A stretch of 64,000 nucleotides of DNA from Phytobacter ursingii (GTDB taxonomy: Bacteria; Pseudomonadota; Gammaproteobacteria; Enterobacterales; Enterobacteriaceae). The stretch is from contig CABDWT010000017.1 in assembly GCA_901456055.1 (NCBI GenBank), forward strand, positions 1 through 64,000, written 5' to 3'. A program made the position numbers and the translations under genes. Below, piece after piece: positions 7,779 to 16,362 of the stretch (the stretch's first letter is position 1; every line of letters begins with the position of its first letter). Under the pieces are notes generated by a model. That model made no database searches, was not told where the DNA came from, and saw only the letters and a list, made by a program, of their open reading frames with translations.

Positions 7779-8539
7779 TGAGCATCACTGCTGAAAACAT
7801 TACCTGGAAGATAGCGAAGAAAACTATCGTGAATAATGTCTCACTGTCTGTCTCCCGTGGCCAAACGGTGGGATTACTTGGCCCGAACGGTTCAGGAAAA
7901 TCCTCGTTACTGCGTATTCTTGCCGGTTTACGCCGACCGGATGCAGGTACGGTAACCCTGGATGGTAACAACATAGCCCGCTTACCAAAAAAGCAGCTTG
8001 CCCGTCGTATTGCCTTTGTCGAACAACACGGGATGACCGAGTCCAATATGCGGGTTCGCGATGTGGTAAAACTGGGACGCATTCCGCACCATTCCGCCTT
8101 CTCTGGCTGGACGTCCCATGATGATGAGACAGTAAACGCCGCCCTTGAGCGGGTTGATATGCTCGGAAAAAGCGATCAGGGATGGCTGAGTTTATCCGGC
8201 GGTGAACGTCAGCGCGTGCATATCGCCCGGGCACTGGCTCAGGTACCGAGTGAGATCCTCCTGGATGAGCCGACCAATCACCTGGATATCCATCACCAGC
8301 TGCAATTAATGAAGCTGATCAGTGAATTGCCGGTGACCAGTATTGTCGCTATTCACGATCTTAATCATGCTTCGATGTTCTGTGACGCATTGATTGTTAT
8401 GCAACAGGGCCAGGTCATTGCCACAGGCACGCCGCAGGAGATTCTGACCGAAGCGTTACTCTGGGATGTCTTCCGGGTGAAAACGCGTATTGAGATCTCG
8501 GCGTTTCATGGCAAGAAGCATATTCACTTCCTTATCTGA
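7778..8539 (+). CDS. FecE-type ABC transporter ATPase
   Basis: A 253-residue ATPase with Walker A GPNGSGKSS (about 35-43), Q-loop EQHG, signature LSGGERQRVHIARAL, Walker B ILLDEP and H-loop AIHDLNHA. Sequence type is that of FecE/FepC/HmuV, which power FecCD permeases for siderophores, haem or B12. Its start overlaps the permease stop (TAATG). No TonB-dependent outer-membrane receptor is encoded next to it, so uptake must use a receptor elsewhere. Confidence 0.93.
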   Translation: MSITAENITWKIAKKTIVNNVSLSVSRGQTVGLLGPNGSGKSSLLRILAGLRRPDAGTVTLDGNNIARLPKKQLARRIAFVEQHGMTESNMRVRDVVKLGRIPHHSAFSGWTSHDDETVNAALERVDMLGKSDQGWLSLSGGERQRVHIARALAQVPSEILLDEPTNHLDIHHQLQLMKLISELPVTSIVAIHDLNHASMFCDALIVMQQGQVIATGTPQEILTEALLWDVFRVKTRIEISAFHGKKHIHFLI

Positions 8540-8553
8540 AAAAGACTCTCTGG

Positions 8554-9789
8554 ATGCATTTACTCCGCCCCGCCACACATCTCTGGCCGCCCGTGTTACT
8601 GGGCAGCCAGTTTGTCTTCAATATCGGTTTTTACGCTGTCGTTCCCTTTCTGGCGATTTTTCTTCGTGATGACATGCTGCTTTCCGGCGGGATGATCGGC
8701 CTGATTCTGGGGTTAAGAACCTTTTCACAACAAGGCATGTTTATCGTTGGCGGTGCGCTTTCCGACCGATTCGGCGCCCGCAGCATTATCCTCTGCGGCT
8801 GCGTTATTCGGGTGGTGGGGTATCTGCTGTTGGCGCTGGGTGACAGCATCGCGCCCATTATTCTTGGCGCTTGCCTGACAGGCATCGGCGGCGCCCTTTT
8901 CTCTCCGTCCATAGAAGCCTTGCTGGCAAAGGCGGGCACGGACAGTGAGGCGAGCGGCAAGCGCAACCGCGCGGAATGGTTCGCGCTCTTTGCCGTTTGC
9001 GGCGAACTTGGCGCGGTGCTCGGTCCTGTTCTGGGTTCCGTCCTTGCCGGACTGGGATTTCGACAGGTAGCCCTGGCGGGGGCCGCAGTGTTTATCGTTG
9101 CGCTTGGCGTATTACATTTTTGCCTGCCACGTCATCCGCCGCGCCAGGCGGCGCTGCATATTACGCCATGGTGGACTACCTTTCGTCAGCCGCGATTTGT
9201 GGCGTTCATCATCGCCTATAGTTCATGGCTGTTGAGCTACAACCAGCTATACCTGGCTCTGCCGGTGGAGATTGCCCGCGCCGGCGGCAGCGAGAAGGAT
9301 TTAGGCCCGTTGTTTATGCTGGCATCGGGGCTGGTTATTCTGTTTCAACTTCCCCTCGCCCGCTTTGCCCGGCGTGTTGGCGCAATACGAATATTGCCCT
9401 GTGGCTTTTTGCTGGTGTCCGCGTCATTTCTGAGCGTCGCCCTGTTCGCCGCATCGACGCCCCCGGACAGCTGGCTTCGCCTGTTGCCCGCCGCCTGTTT
9501 TGTTACACTGCTGACCATGGGGCAGATGTTACTGGTGCCCTCAGCAAAAGATATGATCCCACAGTTCGCCACGCCGTCCATGTTGGGTGCGCACTACGGC
9601 GCACTGGCAACCGCAGGCGGTATTGCGGTGCTGGCAGGCAATTTCCTGCTGGGCAGCCAGCTCGACCGGGCGTTAACGCCCTCCACCGATGCCATCTATC
9701 CCTGGTTGCAACTGGCGGTATTTCCATTATTAAGCGCCATCGCCCTGTTTTTTATCTGTCGTCCGGCGCAGATAAGGTCGTCAATTTAG
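8554..9789 (+). CDS. MFS transporter, MdtH-like, co-transcribed with the iron ABC importer
   Basis: A 411-residue, 12-helix major facilitator. The loop 2-3 motif GGALSDRFGAR (about residues 67-77) and the N-terminal pattern LRDDMLLSGGMIGLILGLRTFSQQG resemble the MdtH/YceL group and siderophore-cluster MFS proteins such as YbtX. It starts 15 bases after the ATPase, so it is probably the last gene of the Fur-controlled operon. It may export a siderophore or extract the imported chelate across the inner membrane; direction and substrate are inferred only from context. Confidence 0.8.
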   Translation: MHLLRPATHLWPPVLLGSQFVFNIGFYAVVPFLAIFLRDDMLLSGGMIGLILGLRTFSQQGMFIVGGALSDRFGARSIILCGCVIRVVGYLLLALGDSIAPIILGACLTGIGGALFSPSIEALLAKAGTDSEASGKRNRAEWFALFAVCGELGAVLGPVLGSVLAGLGFRQVALAGAAVFIVALGVLHFCLPRHPPRQAALHITPWWTTFRQPRFVAFIIAYSSWLLSYNQLYLALPVEIARAGGSEKDLGPLFMLASGLVILFQLPLARFARRVGAIRILPCGFLLVSASFLSVALFAASTPPDSWLRLLPAACFVTLLTMGQMLLVPSAKDMIPQFATPSMLGAHYGALATAGGIAVLAGNFLLGSQLDRALTPSTDAIYPWLQLAVFPLLSAIALFFICRPAQIRSSI

Positions 9790-9955
9790 CATTACCACAA
9801 CTTATATTTCGCCATGAAATTAACTCTGGTGGCTGACTTGTGACGTTATATCTGTTTGCTCTTGCTACTACTTGTGACTATCTTTATAGCTGTCTTGATA
9901 AGTTCTCACCATTATTATCGATTCGAATGTCATTCAACACTCATGGAGGAAATCG

Positions 9956-10915
9956 ATGACCTTTCCGGGACAACATCCTAACGAGCTTCCTGATTATGGC
10001 CTTGCCCGAAGTCTTGGTCTGGCTTCTGGATCAGATGTTAATTTCACTTCATTGGCCAACCAGTTGGATTGCACCAGAGACTTTAATCAAGTTGGGATTA
10101 TTTATTCCGATGGCCAACGTCAATGGTTAGTTAGACCTTCTCGACGAATAGCTACACCAAATCAGAGCACTGTAAGTCATGTTATCGTTACGAAAGTCAC
10201 GTCACCTGGTGTCAGTGGCGCAACGCAACCAATCGCTAATGCCCTGCAGGCTCCATCATTAACAACTGAAATTTCATCAACTGTTATTTCATGTGGTGCT
10301 GCTGTCGTGACAATGATTATCGCTATGGGGGCGACGGCGGCTATCCCAATTTCGGCTGGATCATCTGGATTCGTCCTTGGCATTATCGCCGCCGGTGGTA
10401 TAGCCACTGGGTTACAGTGTGGCGCGGGCTTAGTTCGTCTGTATTTGATTGGCTCGGGGAATGAAGAAAGCGTCGCATGGCTTGATACTCAGGAATGGTA
10501 CACAATGACCAGTACAGCTTTAGACCTCATTTCTCTTGCTGGTGCTGGCGCAGGGTTAAAAGGCTCCATCGAAATCTACCTGCGCATGAAAAAAGCATCA
10601 TCGGCAAGTGTGATTCAATGGCTTACGAGTTTGAGTCGAGCTGAACGTAAACGAATGACTATAGAAATTATCCGCCACAATAACCCAGGTATATCTAATT
10701 CAGGAATTAAAGCTGCGATGAGTGCTGGTGTTTATCCTAAATATTTTCCTACGGATGCATTGCATCATATGCTACAAAGAGAATTAGCCAAGGCGTTAAG
10801 TAATTCATCGGCTTTTGCAGGAAGTGCAATTTCTGGAACCATTAGGAATCCTCAGAATATTACCCGGTCCGGTCAATATGTCATTGGTTTAATTCAATCA
10901 TTCTCAATCCAATAA
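9956..10915 (+). CDS. Uncharacterised 319-aa protein with a hydrophobic hairpin; candidate secreted toxin/effector
   Basis: Not recognised as a named family. It has no signal peptide. Residues 1-100 are soluble; 104-165 contain two strongly hydrophobic, Gly/Ala-rich helices with Cys113 and Cys155; 167-200 carry the acidic/aromatic segment DTQEWYTMTSTALDLISLAG; and the C-terminal 120 residues are basic and helical (SRAERKRMTIEIIRHNNPG, about 227-245, then HHMLQRELAKAL). A two-helix hairpin before a compact C-terminal domain is common in type VI and contact-dependent effectors. Strong GGAGG ribosome site. The next gene is a small membrane protein 21 bases downstream. The pair is AT-richer than its neighbours, which suggests transfer. 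Function unproven. Confidence 0.75.
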   Translation: MTFPGQHPNELPDYGLARSLGLASGSDVNFTSLANQLDCTRDFNQVGIIYSDGQRQWLVRPSRRIATPNQSTVSHVIVTKVTSPGVSGATQPIANALQAPSLTTEISSTVISCGAAVVTMIIAMGATAAIPISAGSSGFVLGIIAAGGIATGLQCGAGLVRLYLIGSGNEESVAWLDTQEWYTMTSTALDLISLAGAGAGLKGSIEIYLRMKKASSASVIQWLTSLSRAERKRMTIEIIRHNNPGISNSGIKAAMSAGVYPKYFPTDALHHMLQRELAKALSNSSAFAGSAISGTIRNPQNITRSGQYVIGLIQSFSIQ

Positions 10916-10936
10916 TGTATTATAGAAATAATAAAA

Positions 10937-11518
10937 ATGTTAAAGTATATAAAAAAAGCACTAGCGCTTAGTGTCATTACGAATAAAAAGATCAAAACGA
11001 ATGATTGCAATCAGCTTGAATTTCTAAAAGATCGATTGATGGATCGATTCGGGTCTCCAGTTGGATGGCATACTGTAGGCATTCCTATGGTTTTTAGCAT
11101 GTTTTTCGCCCTGATAAGTTGCACAATGCAACAGGCCCCTCTTTGGCTGGCTATTTTCAACTGGTTAGACTTTCCTGAAAAGCATATTTTTATAGGTATT
11201 CTTCCCTCACTGGCCATATTTTGCGTTGCAATCATTGTATCGATGTTGGCTGCATTTCGAGGATATGAGTCAGGCCTTAAGCTGTTTCTACTCATAATAT
11301 TTTTGACGTTTGCAGCCTCAGTCATTGTTCTCCTGGCAACACTCGTGTCAGTCGATGGAAACTATCGAGCAAAATTGCTTGGGGCTATCATTGGTTTTTT
11401 ATCAATTGTTCTAAGTCTCAGTTGCCTGAATACCAGGATGTTTGTCCGTTCCATTTGCTACGCTTTGCATAACCGAGTCTGGAGAAAGCAATTAAAAATC
11501 CAGACGCGTTCAATATGA
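10937..11518 (+). CDS. Four-helix inner-membrane protein; candidate immunity partner
   Basis: A 193-residue protein with four predicted membrane helices (about 46-70, 83-106, 111-136, 141-165), short basic N- and C-terminal tails and no recognised family. It follows the hairpin protein gene closely on the same strand and shares its AT-rich composition (many AAA, ATT and TTT codons). Small polytopic membrane proteins next to effectors with hydrophobic hairpins are often immunity proteins against membrane-acting toxins; this role is inference from order and topology only. Confidence 0.7.
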   Translation: MLKYIKKALALSVITNKKIKTNDCNQLEFLKDRLMDRFGSPVGWHTVGIPMVFSMFFALISCTMQQAPLWLAIFNWLDFPEKHIFIGILPSLAIFCVAIIVSMLAAFRGYESGLKLFLLIIFLTFAASVIVLLATLVSVDGNYRAKLLGAIIGFLSIVLSLSCLNTRMFVRSICYALHNRVWRKQLKIQTRSI

Positions 11519-11638
11519 TGGTAGTGATTGATTCTCTGCGTGAAAGAAGCAATTGAATGACGGTACCCCCTGGCATTCACTGATGTTATCCCACTTGCAC
11601 ATGTTGACTTAAATTGTAATAGGCGTACTTTTCAGGAC

Positions 11639-12619
11639 ATGAAAACACTCCTGATAATTGTTCCTGATGGCGGCATGTTGTTTGAAGCCGCCGGTATCGC
11701 CGACATTCTGATGCAGGCTAATCGTCTGCACGCGGATGGCCTCTCACAACCGCGTTACCGCTTTACGCTCGCCACCACCCAACCTCACCAGGTCATCCAC
11801 GGTCAATCGGGGTTGAACCTGCTCGCCGATAGCCGTTTGCATGAAATCGACCCGCGTGAGCCGTGGGATACCATCATGATTACCGGACGCGGCGAGGATG
11901 AATACGAAGGCACTGCGGTGGTCGACTGGCTACGCCTTGCCGCCCCCCATGCGCGACGGGTGGTCTCTATTTGCGGTGGCGCGATGTTGCTGGCCGAGGC
12001 GGGCTTGCTCAATGGACGAAGAGCAACCACCCACTGGCGACTGCTGGAAACCATGCAAACGCGCTTTCCTGAGATTACCCTCGAAGCCGGGCCTCTGTAT
12101 GTTCAGGATGGGCCGGTCTGGACTTCTGGCGGTGTCAGTTCGGGCTTTGACCTGACGCTCGCGCTGGTTGAAGACGATTATGGCTTTAGCCTCGCGCTGG
12201 AGGTTGCCCAGAATATGGTGATGTATTTGCGCCGTCCCGGCGGGCAGCTCCAGTTCAGCCGTTACAATTTGCAGCAGGCCAGTAGCGTTGGCCCCATCAG
12301 TGACCTGCAAAGCTGGATCCTTGGGCATCTGGATGAGGATTTATCCGTCGACAAGCTTGCGGAACGTGCGGCAATGAGTCCGCGCAATTTCACTCGGGTA
12401 TTCACCCGTGAAACGGGAGCCCCGCCCGCGCGTTACGTTGCCGAGGCGCGCCTTGCCGCGGCGCGTCATCGGTTGGAACAAACCAATGAGACGCTGGACA
12501 AGATTGCCGCTGAGACTGGCTTTGGCAGCAGTATCAATTTACGGCGGATTTTCGAACGCCAGTTGCACCTGACCCCCGGTGAATATCGTCAACGTTTCCA
12601 TTGCCGCAAAATGGCGTAA
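11639..12619 (+). CDS. GlxA-family transcriptional regulator (DJ-1/PfpI domain + AraC HTH)
   Basis: A 326-residue regulator. Residues 1-190 form a DJ-1/PfpI-like sensor with nucleophile-elbow segment VVSICGGAMLLAEAGLL (Cys at about 112); residues 220-320 form the double AraC helix-turn-helix (LSVDKLAERAAMSPRNFTRVFTRETG and LDKIAAETGFGSSINLRRIF). GlxA/FtrA regulators often control nitrogen or amine metabolism. It is 79 bases upstream of the GAPDH paralogue on the same strand, and so may regulate it or share its transcript. Inducer unknown. Confidence 0.9.
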   Translation: MKTLLIIVPDGGMLFEAAGIADILMQANRLHADGLSQPRYRFTLATTQPHQVIHGQSGLNLLADSRLHEIDPREPWDTIMITGRGEDEYEGTAVVDWLRLAAPHARRVVSICGGAMLLAEAGLLNGRRATTHWRLLETMQTRFPEITLEAGPLYVQDGPVWTSGGVSSGFDLTLALVEDDYGFSLALEVAQNMVMYLRRPGGQLQFSRYNLQQASSVGPISDLQSWILGHLDEDLSVDKLAERAAMSPRNFTRVFTRETGAPPARYVAEARLAAARHRLEQTNETLDKIAAETGFGSSINLRRIFERQLHLTPGEYRQRFHCRKMA

Positions 12620-12698
12620 AGTGATCCTTATTTGTCATTTACGCCAAACCACTGGCGACCTACAGTGAACTCAGACATCAGATAAGAAGGAGTTCATC

Positions 12699-13709
12699 AT
12701 GGTTAAGGTCGGTATTAACGGTTTTGGCAGGATCGGTCGCAACGTTTTACGTGCTGCGCTGGGTGATAAAGAGATTCAGATTGTGGCAATTAACGATCTG
12801 ACTGACAGCAAAACGCTGGCGCATCTGTTAAAACACGATTCACTCCTCGGCACCCTCCCCGTCCCTGTTGAGTCAGGCGAAGGCCAGTTGATTGTCGGCG
12901 GGCAGCCCGTACGGGTCTTTAGCGAGCGCGATCCGGCAAATATTCCCTGGCGTGACGCTGGCGTCGACATTGTGATTGAAGCTACCGGCTTCTTTACCGA
13001 TCGCGAAAAAGCGGCGGTCCATATCAGCAGCGGCGGTGCGAAACGCGTGATTATCTCCGCTCCGGGTAAAAATGATGACCTGACCATTGTTCTGGGGGTT
13101 AACGACCAGCACTACGACCCGGCCCGCCACTTCGTTGTGAGCAATGGTAGTTGCACCACCAATGGTCTGGCCCCGGCCGCCCAGGTGTTGCATCAGAATT
13201 TCGGTATTGAACACGGCCTGATGAATACCACGCACGCATACACCAACAGCCAGGCCCTGCACGATCAGCCAGAGAAAGATCTGCGTGGGGCGCGTGCAGC
13301 GGCACTCTCTATTGTGCCGTATTCCAGTGGCGCGGCGAAAGCGCTGGGGAAAGTGATCCCGGAACTGGATGGCCGCCTTACCGGGTATTCCTTACGTGTG
13401 CCTGTCCCGGTGGTGTCGATTGTCGACCTGACCGTGACGTTAAAACGCGATGTGACAGTCGAAGAAGTGAATGCGGCGTTCCGCAAAGCTGCCGAAGCGG
13501 GTCCGCTGAAAGGGATTCTCGGTTACAGTGACGAACCGCTGGTCTCCAGCGACTATCAGGGCGACCCGCGCTCGTCCATTATTGATGGCCTCTCCACCTT
13601 GGTGATTGGCGGCAATCTGGTGAAAATTCTTGCCTGGTACGACAACGAATGGGGCTTCTCTAACCGCCTGGTTGACCTTGCGAAAAAAATGGCACAACGC
13701 GGATTGTAA
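12699..13709 (+). CDS. Type I glyceraldehyde-3-phosphate dehydrogenase paralogue
   Basis: A 336-residue GAPDH: Rossmann motif GINGFGRIGR (5-14), Asp33 after Asn32 for NAD binding, catalytic Cys152 in SNGSCTTN and His179 in TTHAYT, and C-terminal WYDNEWGFSNR. The active-site block has Gly where most GAPDHs have Ala (SNASCTTNC) and Gly instead of Cys after TTN. The segment around residue 187 reads DQP, unlike the NAD-type DLP. It differs clearly from E. coli GapA and the E. coli gapC product as I recall them. AAGGAG ribosome site, terminator at 13728. An accessory oxidising enzyme for phosphorylated or other short aldehydes is possible. Confidence 0.88.
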   Translation: MVKVGINGFGRIGRNVLRAALGDKEIQIVAINDLTDSKTLAHLLKHDSLLGTLPVPVESGEGQLIVGGQPVRVFSERDPANIPWRDAGVDIVIEATGFFTDREKAAVHISSGGAKRVIISAPGKNDDLTIVLGVNDQHYDPARHFVVSNGSCTTNGLAPAAQVLHQNFGIEHGLMNTTHAYTNSQALHDQPEKDLRGARAAALSIVPYSSGAAKALGKVIPELDGRLTGYSLRVPVPVVSIVDLTVTLKRDVTVEEVNAAFRKAAEAGPLKGILGYSDEPLVSSDYQGDPRSSIIDGLSTLVIGGNLVKILAWYDNEWGFSNRLVDLAKKMAQRGL

Positions 13710-13727
13710 TAACACCCGCCAGAACGA

Positions 13728-13751
13728 AACCACGCTACGGCGTGGTTTTTT
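13728..13751 (+). terminator. Intrinsic terminator after the GAPDH paralogue
   Basis: AACCACGC-TACG-GCGTGGTT followed by TTTT: an 8-bp stem, stable TACG tetraloop and U tract, 18 bases after the stop. The A-run on the other side lets it also serve the convergent gene 13767-14354. Confidence 0.9.
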
Positions 13752-13766
13752 CGTCTTATCGCGCGA

Positions 13767-14354
13767 TTAGAACGTGACCGGGGTATTCACCCACAGCACT
13801 CTGGCGACCACAGTGCCGGTATTGCGGTAGCCATGCGGGATCTGGCTCGGGAAATAGAACGAATCCCCCTGCGCCAGAGTCCAGACATCGTCTCCCAGAC
13901 GCAGTTCCAGCTCACCTTCCAGCACATAACCCATCTCTTCGCCATGGTGTTCAATCAGTCCATCACTGGCGACGCCCGGCTCGATAATATGAATGTTGCC
14001 CTGCAGTAAACCGCCTTTGTGATGCCAGGTCAGGTTCTCCAGTTCAATGCCGCCTTTTTTACTGCGTTGTAAAAACCGCTTACGGTTTCGCTGTTCAGGT
14101 TTCAGGACGGGTTGATCGGCTGTCCAGTCATCGGCCATCAGGTCGGCAATACTGGTCTCCAGCGCTTTTGCCAGACGGTGCAACATCGCCAGCGATGGCG
14201 AAGCGGCATCATTTTCCAGTTTGGATAACAGACTTTCCGAGCATTCCACTTTTTGTGCAAGCTGCTTAAGGGTCATTTCTTGCACCAGGCGGGCGTGGCG
14301 CAGTCGCATGCCCAGCGGCGTTCCGGTAGATTTGTTGTCAGCGTTTTTTTTCAT
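13767..14354 (-). CDS. XRE-family regulator with C-terminal cupin domain
   Basis: A 195-residue regulator of the PuuR/HipB-cupin type: helix-turn-helix at residues 15-72 (TLKQLAQKVECSESLLSKLENDAASPSLAMLHRLAKAL) and a cupin sensor at 115-190 with EHHGEEMGYVLEGELELRLGDD and IPHGYRNTG. Such proteins sense small metabolites (polyamines, amino-acid derivatives). It is the last gene of the minus-strand set that begins with the ABC binding protein at 19338, separated from the DUF1989 gene by 56 bases, so it probably autoregulates the set in response to the imported compound. Confidence 0.85.
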   Translation of the reverse strand: MKKNADNKSTGTPLGMRLRHARLVQEMTLKQLAQKVECSESLLSKLENDAASPSLAMLHRLAKALETSIADLMADDWTADQPVLKPEQRNRKRFLQRSKKGGIELENLTWHHKGGLLQGNIHIIEPGVASDGLIEHHGEEMGYVLEGELELRLGDDVWTLAQGDSFYFPSQIPHGYRNTGTVVARVLWVNTPVTF

Positions 14355-14410
14355 CTGTCTGCTTCATTAAAGTCTGCCAGGGCTGCGTTACGCAGGCCTG
14401 GCAAGAAAAA

Positions 14411-15112
14411 TCATCCCACAACGACGAATTGGATCTCTTTCGGTGAGCAGCCATTAATCGGCACGATGTCCTGTGGACAGGCAGACATGACGACCACGCA
14501 ATCCAGCTCGGCACGAATCTCTACATAATCACCTGCTTTACTGACAGTGGGCAACCAGGAAATGGAATAATCAGGATTTACCGGCGTGTTCATCCATAAA
14601 TTAAGCGGTTGCGGCACTTCACGGGCGCGCAGACCAATCGCATTGAGTGCCATCCGCATATTGTCGGCGCAACTGTCGTGGTACTCCGTAATCCCCATAT
14701 TGGTATAACGGTACAAATCGCAGGCGGCAATCAGCGTGTCATGTACGCCTGGCGAAGTATCAGTCAGTAGCGTGGCGATGGCGCGACGTTGGTTGGTCAC
14801 CAGCACATCACCTGGCTGTGGGATGATTTTGTCGATAAAGGCCCGGGTATGCTCCATTGAGGCAAATTCGCTGAGATCGCTGCTGTTAAAAAACCAGGTA
14901 TCGCACACCTGACTTCCTGGGGTGTTGATTACCTTAATGACCTGCCCTTTTTTCAGCAAAACGGCGCGTCCGCAGCGTGGCGGGATGGTATACAGCTCAT
15001 TTAACACTGGCGCGCCATCGACTGAAATCGGGGATGTTGCCGTCGGGTTGATCCCCAGCGCATCGCCATTGTCTTTCTCGCAGCAGGTTGGATAGTGTGC
15101 AGTTGCAGTCAT
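14411..15112 (-). CDS. DUF1989 / urea carboxylase-associated family protein
   Basis: A 233-residue DUF1989 protein. Visible family blocks: YTIPPRCGRAVLLKKGQVIKVINTPGSQVCDTWFFN (about 41-76), the ExxH-like EYHDSCADNM (about 142-151) and C-terminal NLWMNTPV and VVVMSACPQDIVPING. DUF1989 proteins include the two subunits of carboxyguanidine deiminase (CgdAB) in guanidine breakdown, so a C-N hydrolase/deiminase role is plausible. No urea carboxylase is nearby. It overlaps the M20 amidase gene by 4 bases (ATGA), indicating tight co-translation. Confidence 0.85.
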   Translation of the reverse strand: MTATAHYPTCCEKDNGDALGINPTATSPISVDGAPVLNELYTIPPRCGRAVLLKKGQVIKVINTPGSQVCDTWFFNSSDLSEFASMEHTRAFIDKIIPQPGDVLVTNQRRAIATLLTDTSPGVHDTLIAACDLYRYTNMGITEYHDSCADNMRMALNAIGLRAREVPQPLNLWMNTPVNPDYSISWLPTVSKAGDYVEIRAELDCVVVMSACPQDIVPINGCSPKEIQFVVVG

Positions 15113-16362
15113 GATGTCACTCCTTTAAGTGATTGGGATAGCTCAGTCAGCGCGCAGGCCAGCGTACGGGCACCTGCTGCCAGTGAGCGAGGATCGGTAT
15201 ATTCAGCCGGGTTATGGCTAATGCCTTGATGGCTGGGAACAAAAAGCATACTGGTCGGACAAAGTTCGGCCAGATACATGGCGTCGTGAAAGGCACCCGA
15301 CAGCAGTGTCGTATGCTCGATATCCAGCGCTTCTCCGGCCTCTTGCAGAATGTGATTAATACGGGCGTCAAAAGTGACCGGCGCTTTATTTAATAGCGGC
15401 TCAACGGTGACATGTTCACTCGAAAGCGAGCGCATCAGCGCGTCGAGCTGCGCCAGCTTTTCTGTCGATGGATGACGGAAATCGAGGGTAAAACGCACGC
15501 ATGACGGAATGGTGTTGATGGCATTCGGCGTGACCTGCCAGCGACCAAAGGTCAGACGCAACGCGTCATCTGTTGCATCCCCCATTGCCTGCTCAATGTG
15601 AACAAGCTGTTCCCGGGCCAGGGTCATCGCATCCTGGCGCAGCGTCATCGGTGTGGTCCCGGCATGGGCCGATACCCCATGGCAGGTCACCTGGTACCAG
15701 CGCACACCCTGAATGCCTTTGACGATGGCCAGCGGCAAATTGCGGTTTTCGAGCACCGGGCCTTGCTCAATATGCAACTCCAGGAAGCAGGCCATCTCGC
15801 GGTCCGGCCGCAGCGGGATTGCCGCAAAGCGTGTCTGATGCCGTGCCAGCGCATCGCGAAACAAGACGCCATCCACGCCCATTGCGCCAAGATGGTCGGA
15901 TAATTTCCCGGGGTTAACAAAAGCACTGGACCCCATCGCTCCAGGCGCAAAGCGGCTGCCCTCTTCGTTAGTCCAGATAACCACTTCAACCGGACGTTCA
16001 GTGACAACCTGCGCGTCATTGAGCGCTTTCAGGCATACCAGCCCGGCTATTACACCGTAACAGCCATCGTAATTGCCGCCGGACGGTTGCGTATCAATAT
16101 GGCTGCCGGTGACGACGGGCGAAACGGCTAATCGTCCCGGACGACGGAAAAATAAATTAGCGGCGGCGTCACGGTATATTTCACAACCGAGTTCACGAGC
16201 GAGATCAATAAGCCAGGCCCGTGCATCAAGTTCCACCTCACTTAATGCCTGGCGATCGACGCCGCCATCCGCTAACTTGCCAAATTCGGCCAACTGCGCC
16301 AGCAGATGGTTCAGCCAGTCTTCATCCAGCTGTCGGGCGACCTGTAGACTCGTTTCCCTCAT
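15109..16362 (-). CDS. M20-family N-carbamoyl-amino-acid hydrolase / allantoate amidohydrolase-like amidase
   Basis: A 417-residue Zn/Mn-dependent amidase of the HyuC/AllC family. Metal-ligand motifs are intact: GSHIDTQPSGGNYDGCYG (His and Asp), WTNEEGSRFAPGAMGS (Glu pair), LELHIEQGPVLE (His) and HDAMYLAEL near the C-terminus (His); the dimerisation domain with GVSAHAGTTPM lies at about 215-330. It removes a carbamoyl or ureido group, releasing ammonia and CO2 and leaving an amino acid. Coupled to the DUF1989 gene downstream and the ABC ATPase upstream. Exact substrate (N-carbamoyl amino acid, ureido acid or allantoate) unknown. Confidence 0.9.
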   Translation of the reverse strand: MRETSLQVARQLDEDWLNHLLAQLAEFGKLADGGVDRQALSEVELDARAWLIDLARELGCEIYRDAAANLFFRRPGRLAVSPVVTGSHIDTQPSGGNYDGCYGVIAGLVCLKALNDAQVVTERPVEVVIWTNEEGSRFAPGAMGSSAFVNPGKLSDHLGAMGVDGVLFRDALARHQTRFAAIPLRPDREMACFLELHIEQGPVLENRNLPLAIVKGIQGVRWYQVTCHGVSAHAGTTPMTLRQDAMTLAREQLVHIEQAMGDATDDALRLTFGRWQVTPNAINTIPSCVRFTLDFRHPSTEKLAQLDALMRSLSSEHVTVEPLLNKAPVTFDARINHILQEAGEALDIEHTTLLSGAFHDAMYLAELCPTSMLFVPSHQGISHNPAEYTDPRSLAAGARTLACALTELSQSLKGVTS

